A stretch of DNA of 6,603 bases, taken from assembly GCA_017998025.1 (NCBI GenBank), contig JAGODW010000088.1, forward strand, positions 1 to 6,603. Reading direction: 5' to 3'. Positions 1-6,603 of the stretch are shown piece by piece. The notes below the pieces were generated by a model. It saw nothing but the letters and a program-made list of their open reading frames with translations. It searched no databases and had not been told where the DNA came from. This DNA comes from Spirochaetales bacterium. GTDB lineage: Bacteria > Spirochaetota > Spirochaetia > DTKZ01. Every line of letters starts with the position of its first letter. Positions within the stretch are counted from its first letter, which is position 1. The translations under genes were made by a program, and so were the position numbers.

Positions 1-1
1 C

Positions 2-730
2 CTTTTTCCGGTAGTTATTCTGAACCTGGGATTCATCCTTCTGGCTGCGATTCCCCTTGTATTACCCTCCTGGCTCTACCGGTTCGGGGTAGGTGCATCC
101 GCTGCCTCGTTTGTTCTGGGAATCCTGATCCTATTTCTCTATGCAGGAACGGTTTCCTTTATGATGTACGAGGTAGCCTGCTACCGTCAGCCGGGATTTC
201 TGGAATTCGTTCAATTTTTTAAAGAATCCTGGCCATCCAGTCTGGCCCTGGGAGGGATTGCAATACTGCATCTCTTTATTCTAATGGTAGCTTTTCCCGT
301 ATACGCTTCTATTAAATCTATCCTGGGCCCTATTGCTCTCGTGCTTTTATTCTGGATCAGTGTTCTCTGGATCCTTTCCAGCCTCTATTTTTTTCCCATA
401 CGAGTGCAATTGGATACCAATCTCAAAAAGATTCTAAAGAAATGCTTTTTAGTATTTTTTGATAATACCGGTTTTACCGTTTTCCTCGCCCTGGGAGCCG
501 CGGTGATCTTTGTGCTATCGGCTTTAACCGCGTTTCTTCTCCCGGGAGTAACAGGTATCCTCCTCTGGTTTCAGGTGGGGTTTAAACTCCGGCTCTTGAA
601 GTATGATTATCTGGAGCAACACCCCGATGCGGATCGGAAACACATCCCCTGGGACACTCTCCTGGAGGAAGAACGGGAACGGGTAGGAAAACGCACCTTG
701 AAGGGAATGATTTTCCCCTGGAAGGAATAG
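2..730 (+). CDS. DUF624/YesL-like polytopic membrane protein, 5' end cut off by the window
   Basis: The reading frame is open from base 2 to the stop at 728-730, giving 242 residues with no start codon that fits. The first Met (161) lies inside a hydrophobic segment, so the true start is upstream of the window. About five membrane segments are visible, at fragment residues 4-22, 33-54, 80-103, 107-131 and 157-181. They are followed by a charged, probably cytoplasmic tail ending in FPWKE. The pattern resembles the DUF624/YesL family: a Leu-rich pair of helices, a short amphipathic stretch with Phe/Trp (FVQFFKESW), a helix ending in YFFP, then a basic stretch (LKKILKKCFLVFFDN) before another helix. 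That family assignment is from memory and is moderate at best. YesL-like proteins often lie near carbohydrate-uptake genes, but none is visible here. The gene ends 24 bases before the WD40-caspase gene, which suggests an operon. No function can be assigned beyond integral membrane protein. Confidence 0.75.
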   Translation, partial: LFPVVILNLGFILLAAIPLVLPSWLYRFGVGASAASFVLGILILFLYAGTVSFMMYEVACYRQPGFLEFVQFFKESWPSSLALGGIAILHLFILMVAFPVYASIKSILGPIALVLLFWISVLWILSSLYFFPIRVQLDTNLKKILKKCFLVFFDNTGFTVFLALGAAVIFVLSALTAFLLPGVTGILLWFQVGFKLRLLKYDYLEQHPDADRKHIPWDTLLEEERERVGKRTLKGMIFPWKE

Positions 731-744
731 CACTCTATCGATAT

Positions 745-749
745 AGGAA
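745..749 (+). promoter_or_regulatory. Shine-Dalgarno site of the WD40-caspase gene
   Basis: AGGAA lies five bases before the ATG at 755, inside the 24-base gap after the upstream membrane-protein gene. It supports the ATG at 755 as the start. That start also places a well-formed signal peptide at the N-terminus. The short gap has no room for a separate promoter plus leader, which favours co-transcription with the gene upstream. Confidence 0.6.
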
Positions 750-754
750 CGCCT

Positions 755-3619
755 ATGATCAAGGCACTGAGAAAAAATGTAGGGATTTTGGCTGTTTTTC
801 TTCTCCTTGTTCTCGTTTTCCCCCTCGCATACGGAGACGAACCTCCTTCTGAACCCATCCTCCGCATTGAAACCCAGATGCATACCGCGATAATTACCCG
901 GATCGGGTTCGATGCTGAAGAGAGATTCCTGGCTACCGCGTCGAATGACAAAACCATCCGCATCTGGGACCTGAAAACCGGGAACCTCCTGAAAGTACTT
1001 CGTCCCCCTATCGGCACTGCCCAGGAAGGAAGAATCTATGCGGTAGCGATTTCTCCTGACGGCTCTACCGTCGCTGCGGCTGGATGGACTGCCTATGAAT
1101 GGGAGGGAACGAACAGTATCTACCTGTTTCAGCGGGAATCAGGGAAGCTATTCAAACGGCTCCCCGGTCTTCCCTCAGTTATTAACCATCTTGCTTTTTC
1201 CCCGGATGGAAGATTCTTAGCGGCCGGGATCGGACAGGGTGGCATCCGAATCTATGAAACTGTGCTGTTTACCCAGATTAAAGAAGACATCGATTATCAG
1301 GGCGAGGTATATGGACTTGATTTTGGTAAAGATGGAAAACTCGTTACCGGAGCGTACGACGGGAATCTTCGTCTCTACGATAGAAACTTTAACCTTATTA
1401 AAAAAGTGGTTACCCGGGTAGGAGAACGGCCTTTCCATATCAGGTATTCTCCGGATGGAGCCCGGATTGCCGTAGGGTTTCAGGATCAACCTCTGGTGGA
1501 GGTATATTCCTTTGACCTGGAATACCTATATACTCCCGATTGTTCGGAAACCACCTATGACCTTGCCACGGTATGCTGGTCTACCGACGGAAAGTATCTC
1601 TATGCTGCAGGAAGGTACTGGAATGAAACCCTCTGGGGCCATCCGGTTCGAAGATGGAGTGACAAAGGTCGAGGGCCCTATCAGGATTTTCTTGCGGCAG
1701 AAGACTCGATCCTCCAGATACTTCCCTTAAAGCAGGGGGGTATCGTGTTTGGTTCCGCAGAGCCGTCCTTTGGGATACTCGATTCCAGGGGAGAGAGGCT
1801 CCTGTACCGGCAGCCGGAAAGTGTCCGATTCCTTAGAACTACAGACTCCCTCTATGTCTCCAACGACGGTTCCCGGGTAAAGTTCGGTTACGAGGGGGGA
1901 GAAATTCTGCTCGATGTGGAAGGAAAAGAGGTTATCCAGGATCCAGAAGAAGAGGGTGGTCTTGCAGGGCCTATCCAAGAGAATGAAGAACTGGAAATCT
2001 CAGATTGGTTTCATTCGGAGTATCCCCAATTTAACGGAATACCTCTTGAACTGGAATCGTATGAGACCTGCCGAAGCCTTGCCATTTCACCGGATAGTTC
2101 TGGCTTTGTACTGGGTACTGACTGGTACCTCCGGGCCTACGATAGCGAAGGAGATGAATCCTGGACCGTTCCGGTTCCGGGTGCTGCCTGGGCGGTTAAT
2201 ATTTCGGGGAACGGAAAAGTCATAGTTGCTACCCTGGATGACGGAACTGTCCGGTGGTACAGGATGGAGGATGGGGAGGAAATTCTTGCATTTTTCCTCC
2301 ATCGGGATTTAGACCGATGGATTCTCTGGACACCCCTCGGGTACTATGACGCTTCTGTGGGGGGTGAAGATCTTATAGGATGGCACATCAACACCGGGAA
2401 GGAAAAAGAGGCTGATTTTTATCCAGCCTCACGGTTTAGGGAGCTTCGGTACCGTCCCGATGTAATTTCCTACATCTTTACCACGTACGATGAAGAAAAA
2501 GCGATTGCTTTTGCTAATGAACAGTCGGGGCGAGAGGAAAAACCGATCGAAATTACCCAGGTTCTCCCTCCCAAGGTGCAGATTCTCTCCCCGAAAGACG
2601 GCACTACCCTAGTAAAAAATCAGGTAACGGTCCAATACAAGATCGAAAATCCCTCGGAGGAAAAAGTTACTGCCCTCCGTGTACTGGTAGACGGACGTCC
2701 GATCGAAACTACCCGGGGATTAACGGTTCTTCCCCAATCGGAAAAAATCGCAGAAATTACGGTTCCGGTACCGGAACGGGACTGCGAACTCTCCCTCATC
2801 GCTGAGAATGCATTTGCAGTAGGCGAACCTGCCACGATACGCCTCTTCTGGAAGGGAGAAAAGAAGGAAGAGGTGCTGATCAAACCCAAATTGTACGTGC
2901 TCTCTGTAGGGGTTAGTGAATACCAGCTGAAGGATCTCCGCCTCCAGTACGCTGCAAAGGATGCGGAAGATTTCTTTCGCGTAATAAAAGCCCAGAAAGG
3001 AAAACTGTATCAGGATGTGATAGGAAAAGTACTCATCAATGAAAAGGCGACAAAAGAGGAAATCCTGGACGGATTGGAATGGATCCAGCGGGAAACCACT
3101 GCAAAGGATGTGGCTATGATCTTTATGGCCGGGCACGGGGTGAACGATCCTTCAGGCATTTTCTACTTTCTTCCCCAGAACGCTGATCCGGAAAGGCTGA
3201 AACGTACTGCAGTTCCCTTTACGGACATCAAGAATACCGTGGCTTCCCTCGCAGGAAAAACTCTTCTCTTTATCGACACCTGCCACTCGGGGAACGTTTT
3301 TGGAGGCAGAAGAGGGGCAACAGATATCACGGGAGTGGTAAATGAACTGTCCAGCGTAGAGAGCGGTGCTGTGGTATTTGCCTCATCTACCGGAAGACAG
3401 TATTCCCTCGAAGACTCTGCCTGGGGAAACGGAGCCTTTACAAAAGCTCTTCTGGAAGGACTGAGCGGAAAAGCAGACCTTTTTGGTAAAGGGAAAATCA
3501 CCGTATCCACCCTGGAAGCCTACATAGCCGAACGGGTTAAGGAACTAACCGGGGGAAAACAAACCCCCACTACGGCAAAACCTCAAACAATTTCTGATTT
3601 CCCCCTCGCTGTACCCTGA
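755..3619 (+). CDS. Exported WD40-repeat protein with C-terminal caspase-like (peptidase C14) domain
   Basis: Residues 1-27 form a Sec signal peptide: a basic start (MIKALRKN), a hydrophobic core, and probable cleavage after A-Y-G before D28. There is no lipobox Cys, so the product is probably periplasmic or secreted. Residues 40-515 hold about ten WD40-like blades. The clearest are IRIWDL (68-73) and the SPDG turns in blades near 93, 145 and 225. Residues 522-570 form a conserved linker (WTPLGYY, GGEDLIGWH, FYPASRFR, YRPDV) that I recall from other bacterial WD40-caspase proteins. Residues 606-704 look like an Ig-like beta domain. Residues 713-954 are the caspase-like domain, with catalytic His794 in AGHG, Cys843 in IDTCHSG, SSTGRQYS (877-884) and GNGAFT (891-896). 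The His-Cys spacing is normal, so the protease is probably active. Asp841, two residues before the Cys, matches the metacaspase S1-pocket Asp and suggests cleavage after Arg or Lys. The substrate is unknown. The likely role is a protein-binding or sensing propeller controlling a protease. Confidence 0.9.
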   Translation: MIKALRKNVGILAVFLLLVLVFPLAYGDEPPSEPILRIETQMHTAIITRIGFDAEERFLATASNDKTIRIWDLKTGNLLKVLRPPIGTAQEGRIYAVAISPDGSTVAAAGWTAYEWEGTNSIYLFQRESGKLFKRLPGLPSVINHLAFSPDGRFLAAGIGQGGIRIYETVLFTQIKEDIDYQGEVYGLDFGKDGKLVTGAYDGNLRLYDRNFNLIKKVVTRVGERPFHIRYSPDGARIAVGFQDQPLVEVYSFDLEYLYTPDCSETTYDLATVCWSTDGKYLYAAGRYWNETLWGHPVRRWSDKGRGPYQDFLAAEDSILQILPLKQGGIVFGSAEPSFGILDSRGERLLYRQPESVRFLRTTDSLYVSNDGSRVKFGYEGGEILLDVEGKEVIQDPEEEGGLAGPIQENEELEISDWFHSEYPQFNGIPLELESYETCRSLAISPDSSGFVLGTDWYLRAYDSEGDESWTVPVPGAAWAVNISGNGKVIVATLDDGTVRWYRMEDGEEILAFFLHRDLDRWILWTPLGYYDASVGGEDLIGWHINTGKEKEADFYPASRFRELRYRPDVISYIFTTYDEEKAIAFANEQSGREEKPIEITQVLPPKVQILSPKDGTTLVKNQVTVQYKIENPSEEKVTALRVLVDGRPIETTRGLTVLPQSEKIAEITVPVPERDCELSLIAENAFAVGEPATIRLFWKGEKKEEVLIKPKLYVLSVGVSEYQLKDLRLQYAAKDAEDFFRVIKAQKGKLYQDVIGKVLINEKATKEEILDGLEWIQRETTAKDVAMIFMAGHGVNDPSGIFYFLPQNADPERLKRTAVPFTDIKNTVASLAGKTLLFIDTCHSGNVFGGRRGATDITGVVNELSSVESGAVVFASSTGRQYSLEDSAWGNGAFTKALLEGLSGKADLFGKGKITVSTLEAYIAERVKELTGGKQTPTTAKPQTISDFPLAVP

Positions 3620-3700
3620 TTTGTCTTACGGGTTTGGGACATTCCCATTTGCATCCAGCTTTATGATATAGACATCACCGCCCGCAATGAACCAATCATC

Positions 3701-3728
3701 TTTACTTTTTATGTCGATTGTGTACAAT
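3701..3728 (+). promoter_or_regulatory. Possible sigma-70-type promoter for tex-msrB
   Basis: TTTACT (3701-3706) and TACAAT (3723-3728) match the -35 and -10 consensus at four and five of six bases, with a 16-base spacer. They lie in the 119-base gap after the WD40-caspase stop. Transcription would begin near 3735, only a few bases before the ATG at 3739. That implies either a leaderless message or use of the later ATG at 3793. The gap is AT-rich, so a chance match is possible. Apart from a weak 5-bp hairpin near 3635-3647, I see nothing else in the gap. Confidence 0.35.
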
Positions 3729-3738
3729 TTCTCTCTCT

Positions 3739-6114
3739 ATGGAACTAACACAAGAATTCATCGACAATCTATCGGCAAACGAAGTAACCATCATGAATCA
3801 GATCGCCGAACAGCTTTCTATCAAGGTAAGCCAGGTTTCGGCAGTGATTGGTCTTTTTTCGGAAGGCTGTACCGTACCTTTTATTGCCCGGTATCGAAAA
3901 GAAAAAACAGGGAGTCTGGATGAAGTACAGGTCAGGGAGATCGATCATCTTTTTACCCGTCTAAAAAATCTTGAAACTCGCCGTATCGAAATTATTCGAG
4001 GTATCTTTGAACAGGGAAAACTCACTGAAACTCTGTACGAGAACATATCCAGGGCAGTTTCCTTAACAGAATTAGAAGATATCTATGCACCGTACAAGCG
4101 TAAAAAGAAAACCCGTGGCATGCTCGCCCAGGAAAAGGGACTGGAACCCCTGGCAGATGCCATGCTCGAACTGAAAGATGAACCGCTTCGAATCAGAGCA
4201 ATGGAATTCCTTAAAGAAGATGTAGAACATCCGGAGCTTTCGGTGCATTCCATCGATGAAGCCTTACAGGGGGCGATGGATATCCTTGCGGAACGGGTTG
4301 CTCAGGATCCCGAAAATCGTAAACAGATCAAGGATTTTTACCTGGCCGATGGAAAGGTCATCGTAAAAGGCATCGGTGATGAGGAAAAACGAAAGACGAG
4401 CACCTACCAGATGTACTGGGAGTACACTGAAGCGCTCTCACAGATAAAACCGCATCGGGTCCTCGCCATAAATCGAGGGGAACGAGAGGGAGAACTGGAA
4501 GTTTCCGTCGATGTAGACGAGAATGCAGCCACAGAACTCTTGCAGCGACACTACATCATCCATAATGAATACCATAAAACCGCCATAGAAGATGGACTTA
4601 AGCGATTGCTTTCTCCTGCGGTCATCCGAGAGCTACGAGGAGATCAGAGTGATGTTGCCGATGAGCACGGAATTTCTATCTTCAGTCAGAATCTAAAAAA
4701 TCTCCTGATGCAACAGCCCATCAAAGGTACACGAGTGCTTGGTATCGATCCGGGTATACGGACAGGAACTAAATGCGCAGCCCTCGATGAAACAGGCAAA
4801 TACCTGGGTAGTTTTGTTATCTACCAGCAACACCCTGAGGAAGCTAAACGTCTTCTTTTACAAAACATTAAAGAGTACAACGTGCAGCTCATCGCAATAG
4901 GAAACGGGACGGGAAGCCATGAAGTACAGGAACTCGTAGCGCAGATTATCAGCCAGAACCAGCTTGAAATTCTCTACACGGTTGTTAATGAAGACGGAGC
5001 CTCGGTCTATTCTGCAAGTGATATTGCCCGGGAGGAATTCCCCGATTTAGATCTTACCATCCGTGGTGCTATTTCTATTGGTCGTCGACTACAGGATCCC
5101 CTGGCCGAGCTGGTTAAGATCGATCCTAAATCTATCGGTGTTGGTTTGTACCAGCACGATGTCAATCAGAAAAAATTGTCAGAAACGCTTGATGAGGTAG
5201 TACAGTCGGTAGTCAACAACGTAGGAGTCAACCTGAACACTGCAAGCGCATCCCTGTTAAAGTATGTTTCAGGCATAAACAGCTCTCTTGCAAAGAAGAT
5301 CATCCGACACCGAGAAGAAAGCGGGAAAATTCGCTCCCGCCAGGATCTTTTACGTGTTCCCTCCATGGGGCCAAAGACTTTTGAACAATGCGCAGGCTTC
5401 CTTAAGATTCCTGAAAGTCCTGATCCCCTGGATAATACCTGGGTACACCCAGAAAACTATGAAATTGCACGAGAAATACGTAACGTTCTTTCTAGTAACG
5501 GAACACTAACTACAGAAGAACGAAAGAATCTTAAAGAAACGTACAGTGTCGGTGACACAACGATCGACGATCTTATAGAAGAACTCAAGAAACCAAACAG
5601 AGACCCTCGTGAAGACTATCCAAAACCGATCATGCAAAAAGGGGTTGTTACCTTTGATGATTTGAAAGAGGGCATGATAGTTACCGGTAAGGTAAAGAAT
5701 GTCGTGGATTTTGGAGCCTTTGTGGATCTGGGTATAAAGGAAACAGCCTTACTCCACGTTTCAGAGATGGCAGATCACTTTATCAAGGATCCTCTTGAGG
5801 TGCTTAAGGTAGGAGACATCCGTGAATTCCGTATAATCGAGCTAGACACAGACCGTAGACGGATAAGTCTATCCCTTAAGAGCCAATCTTCACAGCCAGC
5901 ATCGGCAGCTCCGGCTACCGAGAGGAAGAAGGTTACAATGGTAAAAAGAGATCCAGTTAGAACTAACTCTAAGCCTTCAGAAAGGAATAATACAGGAAAG
6001 AATGAGGTGGAAAAGAAAAAACCTTTCCCCACTCACTATTCTACGAAGGATGATGGTACGATGTACAACCCCTTTTCAGAAGCCTTCCGCAATATGCAAA
6101 ACAAGAGAAAATAG
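3739..6114 (+). CDS. tex: Tex-family RNA-binding transcription accessory protein
   Basis: Tex is a cytoplasmic nucleic-acid-binding protein linked to transcription and stress tolerance. Numbering is from the ATG at 3739 (791 aa). The helical N-terminal region carries the family signature CTVPFIARYRKEKTG. The YqgF/RNase H-like domain begins at GIDPG (335-339) and continues through IGNGTGSHE and NEDGASVYSASDIAREEFP. A helix-hairpin-helix region spans about 491-558 (VGVNLNTAS, GPKTFEQCAGF). An S1 RNA-binding domain spans 644-714 (FGAFVDLG, LLHVSEM). A basic, low-complexity tail (715-791) ends in MYNPFSEAF and NKRK. The usual GVGQYQHDV motif reads GVGLYQHDV here (Leu470). The start is uncertain. 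An in-frame TTG at 3718 and ATGs at 3739 and 3793 are possible, and none has a good Shine-Dalgarno site. The 3793 start gives 773 aa, the length I recall for E. coli Tex, and fits the family's N-terminus best. I kept 3739 as the longer ATG form. The stop abuts msrB. Confidence 0.95.
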   Translation: MELTQEFIDNLSANEVTIMNQIAEQLSIKVSQVSAVIGLFSEGCTVPFIARYRKEKTGSLDEVQVREIDHLFTRLKNLETRRIEIIRGIFEQGKLTETLYENISRAVSLTELEDIYAPYKRKKKTRGMLAQEKGLEPLADAMLELKDEPLRIRAMEFLKEDVEHPELSVHSIDEALQGAMDILAERVAQDPENRKQIKDFYLADGKVIVKGIGDEEKRKTSTYQMYWEYTEALSQIKPHRVLAINRGEREGELEVSVDVDENAATELLQRHYIIHNEYHKTAIEDGLKRLLSPAVIRELRGDQSDVADEHGISIFSQNLKNLLMQQPIKGTRVLGIDPGIRTGTKCAALDETGKYLGSFVIYQQHPEEAKRLLLQNIKEYNVQLIAIGNGTGSHEVQELVAQIISQNQLEILYTVVNEDGASVYSASDIAREEFPDLDLTIRGAISIGRRLQDPLAELVKIDPKSIGVGLYQHDVNQKKLSETLDEVVQSVVNNVGVNLNTASASLLKYVSGINSSLAKKIIRHREESGKIRSRQDLLRVPSMGPKTFEQCAGFLKIPESPDPLDNTWVHPENYEIAREIRNVLSSNGTLTTEERKNLKETYSVGDTTIDDLIEELKKPNRDPREDYPKPIMQKGVVTFDDLKEGMIVTGKVKNVVDFGAFVDLGIKETALLHVSEMADHFIKDPLEVLKVGDIREFRIIELDTDRRRISLSLKSQSSQPASAAPATERKKVTMVKRDPVRTNSKPSERNNTGKNEVEKKKPFPTHYSTKDDGTMYNPFSEAFRNMQNKRK

Positions 6115-6573
6115 ATGGAGATGAATGAAGAGAATATCTGTGTGGTTCCCGATGAGGTGTTACGGAAGACTTTGAGCCCCGAACAGTATGCGGTGGCGGT
6201 GCAGGGTCGAACAGAACGTCCCTTTGCGAATGCCTACTGGAACAATCATGAGCCGGGGATTTATGTTGATGTGATCGATGGGACACCTCTTTTTTCATCA
6301 AACTCAAAATACGATTCCGGAACCGGCTGGCCGAGCTTTTGGGAGCCCCTGGACAAGAATGCGCTGGAACTGATCGAAGATCATTCCTTTGGCATGAATC
6401 GAGTGGAGGTCCGTTCCAAATCTTCTGGTGCTCACCTGGGCCATGTCTTTACCGATGGTCCAGAACCGACGGGCCTGCGTTTCTGCATGAACTCGGCTTC
6501 ACTTCGGTTTATTCCCAGGAACAGACTGGAACAAGAAGGTTTGGGAAGGTATTTGGAACTCTTTGAGAAATAG
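6115..6573 (+). CDS. msrB: Peptide-methionine (R)-S-oxide reductase, zinc-less type
   Basis: MsrB reduces the R form of methionine sulfoxide in oxidised proteins, normally using thioredoxin. This 152-residue protein is a complete single-domain MsrB. Visible motifs are the N-terminal substrate-lid region (TERPFANAYWNNHEPGIY), SGTGWPSF (68-75), GAHLGHVFTDGPEPTG (105-120) and GLRFCMNSASLRFIP with catalytic Cys124. His107, His110 and Asn126 of the active-site region are present. The two CxxC pairs that hold structural zinc in many MsrBs are absent: the positions read D52-x-x-D55 and S101-x-x-S104. The resolving-Cys position in SG(C/T)GWPSF is Thr70, and the only other cysteine is Cys9. There is no signal peptide, so the enzyme is cytoplasmic. 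The ATG at 6115 directly follows the tex stop. A second in-frame ATG at 6121 is also possible. Neither has a well-spaced Shine-Dalgarno site, so translation may depend on coupling to tex. No clear terminator follows within the last 30 bases. Confidence 0.95.
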   Translation: MEMNEENICVVPDEVLRKTLSPEQYAVAVQGRTERPFANAYWNNHEPGIYVDVIDGTPLFSSNSKYDSGTGWPSFWEPLDKNALELIEDHSFGMNRVEVRSKSSGAHLGHVFTDGPEPTGLRFCMNSASLRFIPRNRLEQEGLGRYLELFEK

Positions 6574-6603
6574 AAGGATTTCCTTTACCGCAGGGTTCTT
6601 CTC

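Noticed and set aside
607..1017. Minus-strand open frame of 136 codons across the membrane-protein/caspase junction.
   Set aside because: It runs opposite two well-supported plus-strand genes. Its product is Arg/Ser-rich with no recognisable domain, as expected from an antisense shadow.
2720..3136. Minus-strand open frame of 138 codons inside the caspase gene.
   Set aside because: It is antisense to the conserved Ig-like and caspase coding sequence and shows no motif of its own.
3635..3647. Inverted repeat TGGGA-CAT-TCCCA after the WD40-caspase stop, considered as a terminator.
   Set aside because: The stem is only 5 bp with a 3-base loop, and the following T run is three bases long. That is too weak to call an intrinsic terminator.
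3662..3667. TATGAT as an alternative -10 box upstream of tex.
   Set aside because: The nearest -35-like element (TTGGGA at 3634-3639) is 22 bases away, which is too far for a normal sigma-70 promoter.
3687..3923. Plus-strand 78-codon frame overlapping the start of tex.
   Set aside because: It overlaps the tex N-terminal coding region in another frame, including the VPFIARYRKE signature. The product looks random.
6576..6588. AAGG-ATTT-CCTT inverted repeat after the msrB stop.
   Set aside because: A 4-bp AT-containing stem with no T tract is not a convincing terminator, and the window ends soon after.

Overview
The window holds four genes, all on the plus strand and closely packed. They are the 3' part of a membrane-protein gene (2-730), a 954-residue exported WD40-repeat/caspase-like protein (755-3619), the RNA-binding transcription accessory protein Tex (about 3739-6114) and a complete methionine-R-sulfoxide reductase MsrB (6115-6573). 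I see no RNA gene, mobile element, CRISPR array or long repeat. No gene-free stretch exceeds about 120 bases.

Organism: the gene density, the Sec-type signal peptide and the moderate base composition fit a bacterium. The style of the proteins (large WD40-caspase, a DUF624/YesL-like membrane protein, a Tex with a basic C-terminal tail) reminds me of free-living spirochaetes. That is an impression from memory, not something the sequence proves.

Layout: the left pair (2-730 and 755-3619) is separated by only 24 bases, with a Shine-Dalgarno-like AGGAA in the gap, and looks like one transcription unit. A gap of about 119 bases follows. It contains a possible sigma-70-type promoter (3701-3728) and probably separates this unit from the next. 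In the right pair, the stop codon of tex is followed immediately by the ATG of msrB, so these two are very likely co-transcribed and perhaps translationally coupled.

How the genes work together: the WD40-caspase is the most interesting item. It has an export signal, around ten WD40-like blades, a conserved linker module, an Ig-like beta domain and a C-terminal peptidase C14 domain with an intact His/Cys pair (H794, C843). It looks like an extracytoplasmic protease with a sensing or binding propeller. The membrane protein next to it may be a partner, but only position supports that. Tex and MsrB are housekeeping or stress proteins. The MsrB is notable because it lacks both zinc-binding CxxC pairs and the usual resolving cysteine.
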